Below are positions 46,195 to 58,079 of a DNA stretch of 64,000 nucleotides, one piece after another. The notes under the pieces were generated by a model that was not told the DNA's origin, searched no databases, and saw only the letters and a program-made list of their open reading frames with translations. Positions within the stretch are counted from its first letter, which is position 1, and every line of letters begins with the position of its first letter. The stretch lies in NCBI GenBank assembly GCA_008508345.1, contig QNGE01000900.1, forward strand, positions 147,330 through 211,329, given 5' to 3'. Made by a program: the position numbers and the translations under genes. Source of the stretch: Paragonimus westermani. Its lineage: Eukaryota > Platyhelminthes > Trematoda > Plagiorchiida > Troglotrematidae.

Positions 46195-46527
46195 CTCAGT
46201 TAGGTGTTCGGTTTACTACCGCCTCAATTTTGATTCCAGAGTTTGTTTTTTCCTGTGGAACAAGCTGCACAGACCACACAGCAAAGCGATTATCCGAACG
46301 CACGCGGGAGCATCTATCAGCGTGCCTCGCTTAAGAATCAATGAAAGCCTTTTCGTCGGCGGTCACTGCATACTTGATCGAATCAGACCATCTGATCAAC
46401 CCGGCTGATTTTTCCAAACGGATCTATCAAGTCTATGGAGCTAAGTCGAAGTATGCCGAAGGTCTTTTTTTAGCTATCATAATATCCATCGCAATCCTCT
46501 TACATTCACTCCAGTTATGTTCATAAA
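46195..46527 (+). pseudogene. P1 GIY-YIG endonuclease relic
   Basis: After the RT, one frame reads SERTREHLSACLA, corresponding to the RLxxRIREHLPxCL helix of the GIY-YIG core; a stop follows directly. It continues MKAFSSAVTAYLIESDHLIN (about 46,341-46,400), the SAVAxHLIExxHxIN block, then PADFSKRIYQVYGAKSKYAE and GLFLAI. The Y-IG strand upstream (near 46,240-46,290) is only faintly visible across frames. Order and spacing match P2 but the residues differ, so P1 and P2 are different subfamilies. Confidence 0.75.
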
Positions 46528-46539
46528 AACGTGCGATCA

Positions 46540-47395
46540 GAACACCGAACCTTCCTTGGCCATGCCACGATATCTCCGCATTTATCTGTTATGTAGTTAT
46601 GTCCACTTTTTTAAAAGCGTTTACAACCAACTTCATCGACTTTGTATGATTAGACCTCATGGGTTATTTCTACTTTTGCCTCTGAGATAAGCAGACTGTT
46701 TATATCGAATGAACGAATTCCTAGTTGAAAAACGTAGAGGGTTTCAGTCTTCTACTATTTTTATGTTTTGGTTTTTATTCATTGTGCAATTCCATTTCCG
46801 TGGATGAATAAAGTTTAGCATTCGCCTATTGCTTGACCTCTCCTGATCTGTATACTGCAGCACCCTTGTGTAGTTGGTGGGCTTGTTTCGTTCGTCTGTT
46901 AGTGTACACACTTAAGATTCGGAGTGTACGCACACAATTTTCAACTTTGTGCATTCTTTAGTTACCTTACCGAAATATGATGGCGGCATGTACCCATGAT
47001 GTATCGATTAATAACCGAAGCTCAGCTGAGGTGGTAATGTGGGTTACAAAATCGGAATGCTCGCCTGCAAATCCCAGTTCACTCAAACTGCCATAGGTCG
47101 GTCCATTCCAAATTATCCTTGATATTTTCTCAATGAACAGGTTATTGATGTTCACTTGGATTATGAGAACATCTCCTCCAAGCAAATTGCTTGTTTAAAT
47201 TTGTGATTGCCGCATAGCACATTGGAATGATGAGTCCAGGAAACTTTCTTTCCCTACTTAACAACAGTACCGCTGAATGTGAGACAAATTGGGAAAGACA
47301 GCATTCTCCTAGTTTCCAGCCAGTGAAGCACAGCGAAAGTTCATCACTTAATCTTCATCTAAACATGTGATTTAGAAGACAAACTGGATTTGCTG
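46540..47395. other. Unassigned between P1 and P3
   Basis: No motif recognised. A 72-codon minus-strand open frame at 46,967-47,185 has no known domain. Confidence 0.4.
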
Positions 47396-47399
47396 GACA

Positions 47400-47960
47400 C
47401 TTAACCCACAAGTTTGCGTTTATGTCTTGGTGCTAAACAACTAGAACGTCCTGCAGTATTAACTTGTCACCCTGCACTGACTCAAGTAGGCAGAGACAAC
47501 CGCTGTAGTCTCCTGATTAAAAAATTCTTCTGCCGTACTAGTTCAGATGCCAAAGTTATCCTTTTCACTACTTGTGGCAAACCGCTTGCTCGCATTACAG
47601 AAACGCCCTGCGATTCTTGTCTCATGGTATTATTCACTACGTTGAGGTTTCCCTGAAAATTATTACTCAATCGTGGCCAATAGGGTTAATTTTCTGGCAA
47701 ACGTAGTTTAAATGCGCTGGTTGTAGACATTCAAGATTTCAGATAAGGATTTCAAGAGTTAATTAAAAAGTTGATTGAGGTGATCCAGTTTTTCGTCCTA
47801 ATATGGTTTCCTGCTACAATGGCATACAGTATGGTGAACACTGAGTGATCTCAACAGAATTTAAAAACGCCTCTCCAGTCATATGCCGTTATATTGCGCA
47901 AAATTACATACAATCCGGACACCGCCCCAATTACAAGGGACGGATACAAGAAAGAGGCAG
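47400..47960 (+). mobile_element. P3: Penelope-like fragment around the RT-endonuclease junction
   Basis: A plus-strand frame from 47,414 reads LRLCLGAKQLERP, then LLIKKFFCRTSSDAKVILFT followed by TCGKPLARITETPCDSCLMV. This resembles the stretch between RT and endonuclease in Penelope-like elements (LRLPYLGxxx...RLIxxxFxxAKVxxxFTTxxxL). After a frame change, PVICRYIAQNYIQSGHRPNY near 47,868-47,935 is like the SSIxRHIxxxGHxVD endonuclease block. The central GRTxxxLxxRIxEH helix is not found. Less certain than P1 and P2. Confidence 0.48.
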
Positions 47961-47969
47961 GTGAGATTT

Positions 47970-49700
47970 AGAAACGATCATACACGAGAGAACAAACAGT
48001 GGACATCCGTAATATGTTATCATAGCTAAGTAAACATGCTGAACCCGTTCACCGTATGCTTATCAAGGCAGCCGCAACGTCAAGACTAACCGGTTGTAAA
48101 CATGCGCCTGACTGTTACTGCTCTGACATATAATGCAAGGCTTTTCCTAATGCTCGTGAATAACATACAACATATCTAATTGCAAGCCTACTGGGCTTAC
48201 AATGATTATACGTTCACTTTAATAAATTAAGCTGAGAACACTTGGTGTTTGACTAGCATATGACAGGGAAAGGAGCATGTGTTCATTTTGTACACAGTTG
48301 AACCCTAACACTCATTTATCCACAATGACTATGTTCAAAGGCAAACCGGTGGTGTGTACACACACGTCGGACTAAGTACAAGACATTAGTAGGGTTTTTC
48401 TCACGAACCAATCGACCTGAGTGGAACATTCTATGAGCGCGTGAATTAGTAACCTGCTTTCCTGTATTTTAAAACCACTGATATGTAGTGATGTAGAATG
48501 TATACAATTTCGCAGCTAAACAAAACCGCCTAAGAAGGTTTAATGATTAGAAAACACGAAACGTGTTTACTTATCTCATCAGTTGAACATACGATTCGGT
48601 TGATAACTTAGTAGTAATTAGCAGTTGTGTTGCCTCTTCATTCAGAATGATAATACATTTTTTAAATTTTGTTCCTGTGTATGTAAACCATCTCATTAAC
48701 TTTTGTATGTCAGATTTTCTGATAGGGAAAATACTACAGCCACTAAAGTGCTTTCATCACATGACATATAAACGTTCGAGAGCAGATCACTTTGGGTGGT
48801 ACAGCCACCTCCCAGATCAAGACACACAGCATAGAATCAAGAAAAAAACGTTAGCAAAGTGGTAGCTGATAAGCCACTCAAAACTTTACAGATCTCTGTC
48901 TTTTTTAGTGTGGCATCCTACTTACCAAACAAAAAAACATAAGAATAATGGATGCAGCATAAACATATCACTGTGCGTGGAAAAAACGCCGTTTTCATTA
49001 TGGCTTACAAATCAGATGGCAGCTGCTTTCAGTGCTGTCCACATGAACATAATACTCAGTATAATTTTACTTTCCATTCACATCTGTAAGGTCCGCGGTA
49101 AATGAATGACGCGTATCACCAGATTCACTGTTAAATGCCAATCCAAAAGTATTGGTGAACGTTCAAGCCTTATATTCTGACGGTTAAAGGATTGACATTA
49201 ACATCGCCATCCTTTTTCTTTCAATTAGTTTAGAAACAAGTGAGCCGATAACTCCGAGATTAATAAATGACTACAAATCAGATGATAACTCCTGGTTGTA
49301 CAAGTTTGTTTGTTGCGGTTCGTTGATATTCCTGAAGCAACTAACCTTCTCCCGAACCATTGCACGAACCCCAACCTTTATCATTTCTCAACCAACTTCA
49401 ACGCAAATTGAGACTTCATAACGTAAACCGTGCAACCAACGAATCAGTCGTTACATTTACAAGTCCCCTCATCCAGTATTTAGCGCCTAGGAGGCTCAAG
49501 TCAAAGATGAAGAATTTCACCTGTGGATTTATGCCGGTTATCAGGCAAGACGACCCATTCGATTAATCAGCAAAGTTTGAACTTTCTGTCCTAGTACTTA
49601 TTAGGCTCAGTTATGGCTTGATACGTACACCGCAGGTAATACGTGCGGTCTGGTAGTTACGCTATTCGTCCACAGCAATATTGTAAAAACAACGCATCCA
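47970..49700. other. Unassigned; no gene recognised
   Basis: Nothing recognisable. A 68-codon plus-strand frame at 49,360-49,566 has no clear domain. Confidence 0.45.
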
Positions 49701-49719
49701 TCCCACGTTTGATGGTTGG

Positions 49720-50310
49720 CCGTTTTTGATGGACCAATCGATAAAAAACACTTCTACCGGGTGTATTCGTGTTGTATATGAAACGACCCACTGATGGTCA
49801 CGGGGTGTCTGTTTAACGAGAGCCCTTATGGAATGTTTCCATCATTTGGCGGTAAACATTCTCAGTTGGTGACCCAGAGTTATTTATATTTACCCCGTTC
49901 AATTTAACCAACAATTTAAAGGTGGGCATAGGAAAGGCTTTCCAGTACACAAGTGTTTATAAAAGGACATGAAATGTGAGTACTTAGTGACTTCAACTTT
50001 CTTGCTTTGACGAAGTGAATGGCCATGACATCTGTCCGTGTGGGTCAGTTAACTAATAGGCATCGTGAAATTTTATGTGGCGGAAAGAAGCTTGCTAAGT
50101 CGTAATATATCTACGAGGGAGCAACCGTGATTGCCCACGTATGGGTGCAGAACAATCATGCGCACAGTTTTGCCAAGTAGTTCTTATAAAACTCTTGAGC
50201 CCATCAGCTTTGAATGCAACCGCCGCCACATTTTCAACCTTGATACACAATTTGTTATCTAGACTTATGGTGGGATTCTCAGACATTACATGAAATTGTG
50301 AAATGCGAAT
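49720..50310 (-). mobile_element. G5: Ty3/Gypsy integrase N-terminal relic
   Basis: A minus-strand frame (50,355 to 50,095) reads SLDNKLCIKVENVAAV then AFKADGLKSFIRTTWQNCAH and DCSAP. This parallels the integrase H2C2 region (GHLGxxKTLxKVxxxFYWPGMKxDIxxWxxxCxxC); both cysteines survive, with one extra residue between them, and one His is visible upstream. Further down, SIRALVKQTPRDHQW then VVSYTTRIHP (about 49,765-49,840) is like the LxRTLxxLVxxxPxxWDxxLPxxxxAYRTxxH block. The core between them is too short, so a deletion is likely. Confidence 0.45.
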
Positions 50311-50319
50311 AATGGTCCT

Positions 50320-51935
50320 TCCAAAGTCTATTGTTCTGAGGGAGGTATAGTACACAATGTAGGTTCTTCAGATTACCGACAAAAGAACTAGAATATGTTC
50401 GAGAGGGACTGAAAATATGAGGTGCACAGGGATTGTGTAAGCCAAACTTGTTCAGTCTATTGGGAACAATTTTTAACGCAGTTTCATCATTTCATATACT
50501 TAACCTGATCATCCACCTAAAGCACAATCGAACGATTATGCTTTCATTGAATATTGTGTTCTGTGAGTTAACTAAACAATGTCAGGGTTTTCCTTGAGAA
50601 ATTAGCTGAGGTGGGAATATCTCTGATAATTATTTGAAAAACAGCTGACCTGCACACATTTCGGGAATAGACGAGGAGACGAACCAAAACGGGATATTTG
50701 TTATGGCCCCTTCTTCCGCGCGTAGACCACTGTTAACCACACTGTTATCTACCTCTGTTCCCAAGCTACATATGCTGCTCGGTTGTTAGCATTTTGGTCA
50801 CCCGGAATTTTCTGTCAATGCAAGTATATTTTCATCAATTCAAGACTTCATAACATTCGCACAAACATACGTCACAGTCGTTGAAATAATCAAAACAGGA
50901 GCAGTGTTTTATAAGTGACCCACTCGTGTGTGTGTGGCGATCTGTTTTCTGAGCACTGGGCTCGACGTCGGTCATAAGGCAGATTACAGCGTACGTACAA
51001 TCAAACACATACAGCTGGACGATCAAAAAATTACCCGAACTATTAAGTTTCTTTGGAGGAGAAACAAACCAGAATTTTCAATTGATAGGGAACAGCACAA
51101 TATGGGGAATTAGTTGCATGCATACTTCTCTCCTCAGTATCCGTGAAAGTTGGGCTGCAAACATATAGCTAAGTGGGACAGCAAAATAAACACAGCAGAT
51201 CGAAGAGCAATGACTAGCTCAGTAGTGAAGTGGCATCAGTTTTAGGGTTGGACTGAGTAGAAAAGATGACAGCCAAACATTCCTTGTGGGTAATGGACCA
51301 GTGAAAATGAGCATGCTGAATTATTAGCAGACGTTAATCTATTGCATGGACGTGCTTCATTTGAACAAGAATGAAGTTCTTAACCAATTTCAATGTTCGT
51401 TTTGCTCTCACTTTGAGGACCATACAACAATGTCTAACAAGTATTCCCACCAAGTTATTAATGTAAGAAATACCATTACATACTACGTAGTCCACTTATG
51501 TGCTCAGTTAATTTCAACATCGATTTTGCGTCTCCAGCTGAAAGGTATACTGCCTGTACATTCCGATTATTTTAGTCTTCCGTCTCGTTTGCCGATGCGA
51601 CGCTAGCAATGCATGCCTTGCAACATGGTATTCATTTAAATGCATCCGGAAGAATCAGCCGATATGGCTAGTTCGAAATTCGCTAAAGGTCTGCCCATCT
51701 GCAGTTGGTCGAGTTACGCCAACCGACCAATCCAAACACTTCACCTAAGCTGTTTTCTGTATTTTTACGTGGGTCATTCATTAGTACTCAGAAGAGGTAA
51801 AGCAATTTGTATGCACTCGTTCCCAGTGTACGCTCCAAAACGTCCAGTTAAAACGCCGCGCTTTCAGCGAGCGTATATTCACATCCACACTAGTCATATT
51901 AAGTGAGAATGTTGATTTCTTCAAAACCCACTTAT
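50320..51935. other. Unassigned; no gene recognised
   Basis: RT and RNase H of G5 would be expected here on the minus strand, but only a very weak LMTDVEPSA near 50,970 recalls the RNase H TDAS block. Confidence 0.4.
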
Positions 51936-51984
51936 CTACCAGATGTCAACCAGTGATTCGCGGACGGCTACAACCACTCACTGC

Positions 51985-52420
51985 TGTTCATTCGAGCTAA
52001 CTGGCATATCAGGCCAGCGACCAATCCGGAGGACACTCCGGCGCAACATCGGTTTTGCTATGAACTGTGTAGTACGCGCCATAACAAAGAAGCTACTAGT
52101 TGAGATGAGCCTACCAACAGAAAAGCCTGATCTGCGAGACCACTTGTATTCCGCTACTTTACTGTTGTTTCATAAAAGTGGAATTGCTCTCGCAACATTT
52201 ATTTTGGAAATCCGCAGATTTTCGGTACCCACATAGCTAATGTTACATAGCTAGGCTTCAAAACTCGGACAGTTTACTATCATCCGACCTTTTGCGTTGC
52301 TATTCTCATCCTCCCTCCTAAAACTCACATAAGTATGTTGTATTCGCTCTGTTGTTGCATTGTTTCGTCACATGACGGATGAGTTACTTGATAAGATCTA
52401 AGATGGAATCTTTTCAGACT
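51985..52420 (+). mobile_element. G6: Ty3/Gypsy reverse transcriptase fingers relic
   Basis: The plus strand reads GQRPIRRTLRRNIGFAM at about 52,009-52,062. It continues with VVRAITKKLLVEMSLPT, parallel to the start of Gypsy RTs (xRPIRQxLRRxPxxMxxxIxxxIxKLLxxGIIxPSxS). Then ATLLLFHKSGIALATFILEI and RRFSVPT (about 52,155-52,236) match the ASPLVLVKKKDGSxRFCIDYRRLNAVT block. After a stop and frame change, DELLDKI and DGIFS near 52,377-52,410 recall the DELLDxLxGAxxFS step before the first catalytic Asp. The rest of the RT is missing here. Confidence 0.65.
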
Positions 52421-52429
52421 CTTTCTAGC

Positions 52430-53050
52430 AGAGTTGACATTTGTGTAGTTGTCATAGGTCTGACAGACCCTGTCATATTGTGGTCAGCTGCTTCAGTCCT
52501 GCAAGTACGAAGCACCTCGTTAAGTTTTACGTCACCAACTAATCCCCTATTTTCGAACAGTGAAGTAGCCCTGGTGTATGCAACGGGAGTTTAATTGCAC
52601 CCTTCCGAACAGCTTCGGTTGACTCTTAGAACAAGTCAACGGACAGAGCTGTTTCGGATGGCATCAGGATACTTCAATCTTATCCAAGTGTTTGATCAAA
52701 ATAGCCTGCGTACTAAGCCCCTGGTAAACCGATTATCGTCTACTTGAAGGCCGGTAATATTAAACTGTTTGAGCCTTCGGAAAATCCGTCCAAGCTTTGA
52801 CAATAAGCAGTCTGTTAGTGGGCCTCCCCAGTTTGTGTCAGTTTGTACAGGCAAGCTCAAACGTGCATTCTGAGATCAGGGATGCAATGTCTACGGCAGT
52901 GTTAACAGCAAGATTATGCAATTGAACGTAGTTGGGCGACGATTGTGCAGTAAACTGTGCAACTCGCACACAGTACACATCAGGTATGCAATTAAAATGA
53001 ACAGTCCTGCCCCTCAACTGTCTACATTTTTAGTAGGTTAGATGATTAAA
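52430..53050. other. Unassigned; no gene recognised
   Basis: The palm domain expected downstream of the G6 fingers was not found here. Confidence 0.4.
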
Positions 53051-53057
53051 TAATTCC

Positions 53058-53239
53058 CATGCAGGTTTGCTGCTGTACCGTCTTGGATGAACAAGTTCCA
53101 GGAACGCATTTATGCAGACGTTCTGTTAGGCGCTTCCGAGGATGTAGCGGCTGAAAACCTCAAACGCTGCAGAGTTCATCAGCTAATACAAAAGGGCAGA
53201 CGCAGTAGATTTTACCAAAAGCGCTCTAACTCGTAATAA
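53058..53239 (+). CDS. Uncertain: candidate terminal exon or RT scrap
   Basis: A sequence ending CCCATGCAG at about 53,064 looks like a 3' splice acceptor. It is followed by an open frame of about 57 codons to a stop near 53,239, with protein-like charged composition. It contains SWMNKFQERIYADVLLGASE then DVAAENLKRC. The string YADVLLGASEDV also resembles an RT box C (YADDxxLLGxSxxDM) lacking one Asp, and FQERIY could be the FQRxM step of a Gypsy RT. I cannot decide between a host exon, a retroelement relic and chance. No flanking exons were identified. Confidence 0.25.
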
Positions 53240-53244
53240 TGTGT

Positions 53245-55520
53245 GAGGATTAAAATATTACCATCACAGAACATCATTACAATCATATATATTTTATTTT
53301 GCAGAACGGGAAACTGAGACGCAGCCTCACCTGTGTTTGGCTAAATGAACACATTTTTGTAAGAAAACAATTATCAGGTGCATTTGGTGCTGGCCGACCG
53401 CCTCGAACTTGATGAGAAAACAACGAGGGTCTCAGTTGTTTTGCTTCGTGTTTACGAATGCACTGGTTGAATAGTTTTTTTCCAAACATTTGACATAGTA
53501 AGGCTTAACTCATGGAGCTTGCACTAACTGAATAATCTTATCTCAACTATATTACAGATCGGTCAACTTTACCACAGGCTTGCTGAGATCAGCGCGTTTG
53601 GAGTTTAAAAGTTAAATTGTGGCAATCGAATAGAACGCGGATAGCCGATGTTCAGTTCAAGATTTTACCACTAAAGGCTAGATTGACAGTTTATACACAA
53701 AAATTTGAAGGCAAATATTTCGGCGATTGTATAGGCATCCCGGCAATACCAGGTATGAGTCGCTTTTGGACTGACGAGAAGGAATCAGTTGACATTCCTA
53801 GATCACACAGCCAGTGTTCTGATCAAAGACTTATCAAGAGAACACGTGGAAATGGCACATCCGTCAGGGATAACTGTACACGTCCATGTGATAATTTTGT
53901 GTCTGGAGATTAGGCTGCTATACATCACTGTTCTTTTCCGAGGAGCCTCGCTGATAGCACGTAGATTATTCTTCTTGTAGCACTCAGGCTACAGGTTCCC
54001 TCACGTACAGTTGCAACATACAGTGTTATCGTAAAAATCCAAAGATCAGTGGTATTCGGCAAAGGTCATTCACTCTACGAGTCATTTTTATTCATATGTC
54101 CCACATATATTTCGCGTTTTAGGACCGTATGCTTAGCTTGGCGGAATTGTGTTGAGTTGAGTGAGCTATTTGAGGCTGGACAATGTCGGATGAGAAACGG
54201 TGAAGGGTTGGACGTCAGATGGTTATCTAGCAATTACAAGCAACACTTGTCGACAGAACGACAGCAAAAATAAGGTATCAGCCAGCTGTGACATTTGCCT
54301 ATGGTGAGTGGTTTTCAGCCAGTGTCAATGGGTAAGCCGGCGGCAAGCGTGAGAGAAATCACCACAATTCACGTGTAATGTTTTTATTGAGTACTTGCTG
54401 AACACAAAACACCACTCTGTCCAATCCACTTAACAAAATAAGGTGTGATCACTTTTGAAGATACTACTCTGCGGCGCTATATACGAGCTAATGAATATTT
54501 TACATTAACAGGTGACAAGCAGTCAATAGCGTCGTTAATCGTCTTTTTCCCTGCATCACGCATACTGTGCACGTACGTGCAGACGAATAGTTCAGTTACC
54601 GTTCGTGGGGGTCCTCTGATCTTCAGCATGCTGCTTCAAAAAGAAAGTAAACAATAGGCCACCGTTTGAGACGTGTCGGTTCAATTCAGGACAGCCATAG
54701 TTCACATGAGCTGAGGAAGTCACAGCTTCAGTGGTCTGCCAGTCAGACGGTTAAAGTCGATGAGAATCTGTCGAGAAAATCCGAAGCAAGAAACTGCGTT
54801 GTATCTACAGCTTTCGTGATTCGCCGGAACCTGAGAGTACATGGTGAGTGTACTGTAGATGCTGGGCGTGAGAAACACAGGTGTCATCGGTGGACTTAAC
54901 AACCAGCTGTTTGGGGCAGTTCTGTAAAACATGCCAATAACTTCCTTTTAAGCGTAAAACTCCAATAATCGAACTGTCTTTAGGTTTCAGCCGAAATCCG
55001 CTATGAAGTGGGATGACGCCAATACACAAATAATTCATACCTGACGTATATCCCGCGATTATTTGGCTGATACCATGAAAATGACAGAAATGGATATTAG
55101 AATTTAGAAACGTTTCACGAGTATTTATTCATGCATCATGCAGTTACTATAGTTTATTATGTGCAAATCAAATTCAAAACATGTCAAAGTTTTTTTGCCT
55201 ATGCGTTACATTCTTGTGGTCAGGCTTTCGGTTCCCGTTGTCAAGGTAAGCCTTACTGGTATAACATTTTACAGTATATGTGGTTGTGTTGGCTTAATAA
55301 AGATGCCTCCGGGAGGTATATGCCTTCACAAACATCCAGTTTGTTGTGCATACAAAGTGACCCCCACCAAATTCAACAGTCAGCTCACACTGTTACTTAA
55401 ATATATTACATCATGATAAACATATTTGGCGTGTATCTTCAACTCGCCGTATAGTGTTACAAACACTGTAAGAAATTCTACCGACGAGAAGAGTATGGAC
55501 TAATCACTTGCTTTTGAACC
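53245..55520. other. Unassigned; no gene recognised
   Basis: Several open frames of 60-100 codons on both strands (for example 53,617-53,913) have no known domain. Confidence 0.45.
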
Positions 55521-55531
55521 GTTGCTAAACG

Positions 55532-55918
55532 GTGCGAAAGTTGGCATATTTAAACGCTGAACATTTCCGAAACAAGGCTGCTGCTTATCAACAATATCAT
55601 TGTGAATTACCTTTTCACGATGGTTTAAAAAGATGCTGCTATTCTGTAACCTTTCCAGTGTTACGAATATTCACTCCGTGCAGAAAGGAACAAGAGAGAT
55701 CAAATTACTGTCAAACGTGGTCGCAGATTTGCATTACTTTAGCCACTTCAGCCAGTGCCTTCCAAAATTACGCCTTAGACTTCGGTTTCACCTTTATAAC
55801 AGCTCGCCAGAAGTGCACATCTGTCAAAACTGCGATCGGTTTTGACTGGCGTCCGAATTACGCCAACCAAAACTTTCTACAACTTCTCGGTAGTCTAAAG
55901 GTTGTTCAACATAGTTGA
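55532..55918 (+). mobile_element. G3: Ty3/Gypsy reverse transcriptase thumb relic
   Basis: An open frame of 128 codons has HCELPFHDGL at about residue 23 (the xxLPFGL block, Gly lost). At about residues 75-120 it has ASAFQNYALDFGFTFITA followed by VKTAIGFDWRPNYANQNFLQ and LLGSL. This parallels the Gypsy thumb KCxFxxxxVxFLGFxITAxGI...KTxAIxxWPxPxNxxxLRQFLGL. In the overlapping frame, VVADLHYFSHFSQCLPKL resembles the xxHLxHLxxVFxRLxxxGL block. The YLDD box is not visible. It could be the missing remainder of G6, 3.1 kb upstream on the same strand, split by insertions. Confidence 0.52.
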
Positions 55919-55929
55919 TAAATACTTTG

Positions 55930-58070
55930 ACTTCAACTTCACGAGCAAGTTGGACAAACTGAGTGTTACTCGCAAGGGAATATTGCTGAGTGTCTGTTTG
56001 TGACATTTCTACTAGAATTAATAACACTCCAATAGTGCGGTAGTCCACGCAGTTGCCTGCTGAAGACGTCGCTGACTTTCAAGTGTACCATCTCTTGTGT
56101 GCTCTTAAACGAATATCAGCCAAAATTCCCTATCATTCATCCGGAATCCAAATTATATCCGTCTTTTGCTTACAGTATACTTGTTTAAAGACCCCTCCCA
56201 CCCGACAACATCTACCATGTGAAACGCACGAATGTACAATATGCAAACTGCAAAGGCTCAGTATGGGACCTAATGAAACTCAAAAAACACGAGAAACAAG
56301 AAGACCTTGGCCTTCGGTCTAGAATGTGTTTACTCCCAAACTAAAGTCAACGTAGCAAATAAGCTCACGCATATATTTACACCTTTATTGACCTTGAAGA
56401 ATCCCACTAAACTGGCGAAATAAACTGGGGATGAATCAATTAGAGGACAAACGAGATGCACACGTCAAATCTGAGTGCTAGTACGCTTTGGCGCGTGGGT
56501 AGAACATTCACAATTACAGAAAATTTGTGGATAAATCCAAAAAATATATCGTTCTCAGAGTACCAGACTTCCCCAACATTTTGCGGGACCTGAAGTCCAC
56601 TTGAGCCTCAAATTAGGTACGACCGAATCATCATATTTAAACGCCCAACGACATTCGCTGGTAAGTAGTACTGCTCTGGTTGCCCGGTCGCTTCGGGAGG
56701 AGATGCAACTCCAACCAATGGTTCATGGACTAAGACCTTTGTCCAAGCTGAAACCAAAGGACTTTAACTTGTCGTGCGATAGTCATTTCATTGAAGTTCG
56801 ACTATAATGTTGGATGGTGTTAAAAAAATATGGTCAAAACTCCGCGAGGCGTTTTATGTTGGCTAGTGCTGTGTTCTAGTTCAGAAAACGGAACAATATC
56901 GTCAAATTTCGGTCAATTTTGTATACTATTCGGATGAAAATTTTATTACAGTAGTGATACATACTGAATGCAACTTACGTTTTTTAAAGCTTTCCAATAC
57001 GTATATTATTTGCAGACTTCGAAAACAAGCATTATAAATCAGAGTTTTGCACTTAAAGGTCATCAGCCTGTGCACAGCAACTACTTTTGACCTCCAACCA
57101 TTTGTTACCTCTGTTCCCTTCTGTTACATTTCGATGGAAATTGATAGCGCTGTGCTGACATTTTGTACTGAAAACTTTTGCAAAACAAGCTGACCGATAT
57201 TTAATCATCTAGTGAAGTTATTTCGCTGATGATCACACGGTTTGCTACTCAGCTAAGCTGATTTGGTTAAACGAGTCTGGTATCTGCCAATCAACCATAT
57301 GGAATAATTTAGAGCAAAGGCATTTTGTATGGGAATAGAATACTGTTTTCAACAGCGAGCAATTCGAAATTCGGTTACTATGTAATAAACCCCACAGAAT
57401 CCGGAAACTCTTCTCACGTTTGATGAGATAAGTAAAGAGTCATATGCGATTACCAACGATGTAACATTTATCCTTTCGGCCAGAAGTGAACATCTGTTGA
57501 ACGCTGATAATTCTTGAAAACGGCTTGCCGCCTAATACATAGTTCATTATTGTGCAATCAGAGATGATTTGTTCCGGAGCCAAACACAGCGACAACCGAG
57601 GTAACCGTTTTATTTAACGCCACTGCAAATTGTCTGTTAATATGTGGTCAATATCTGAAAATGACCGTAATGTCCAGCCAAATACGAACCAGTGAAATTA
57701 TGACCACCTTATCATTTTTTTTCTTACTGTAAATATATATGTCTGTGATTAGACTAGTGACTGTCAAACCCTTTTATTGATCAGGAATACCAGATTTATA
57801 CAAAACCCATTTGCATTCTGTAACGGGATACAATCAGCACCATACCTTGAGTGGAATTTATAACATTTTCTACGCTTCGCAGCAAAACATGCATTTCTGA
57901 CCGGAGTCGTCGCAGCACACAAATTTTAAACGTTATTTTTCACCCATATATATATATATATGATTTCCAAACGACTTTAGGAGCCAGACTGTATGGTTAT
58001 CCACCTGTTTGGAGGCGGCCCTCTTAAATGAGCAACAGTAAAGGTAAATGATGCAGGACTTCACTTCAGT
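55930..58070. other. Unassigned; no gene recognised
   Basis: Open frames at 56,053-56,322 and 56,601-56,807 have no known domain. RNase H and integrase of G3 would be expected here but were not found. Confidence 0.45.
57946..57961. repeat. AT microsatellite
   Basis: Eight AT units, the longest pure AT run in the window. Confidence 0.9.
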
Positions 58071-58079
58071 GAGAAAAAT

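Larger units (their letters stand above)
44620..46530 (+). mobile_element. P1: decayed Penelope-like element with RT and GIY-YIG endonuclease
   Basis: The plus strand carries, in order, an N-terminal region, a reverse transcriptase (44.77-45.97 kb) and a GIY-YIG endonuclease (46.2-46.5 kb), the domain order special to Penelope-like elements. Frames change several times and stops occur, so it is inactive. It is the most complete of three plus-strand Penelope-like relics between 41 and 48 kb. Endpoints are approximate; no clear terminal repeats flank it. Confidence 0.85.
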
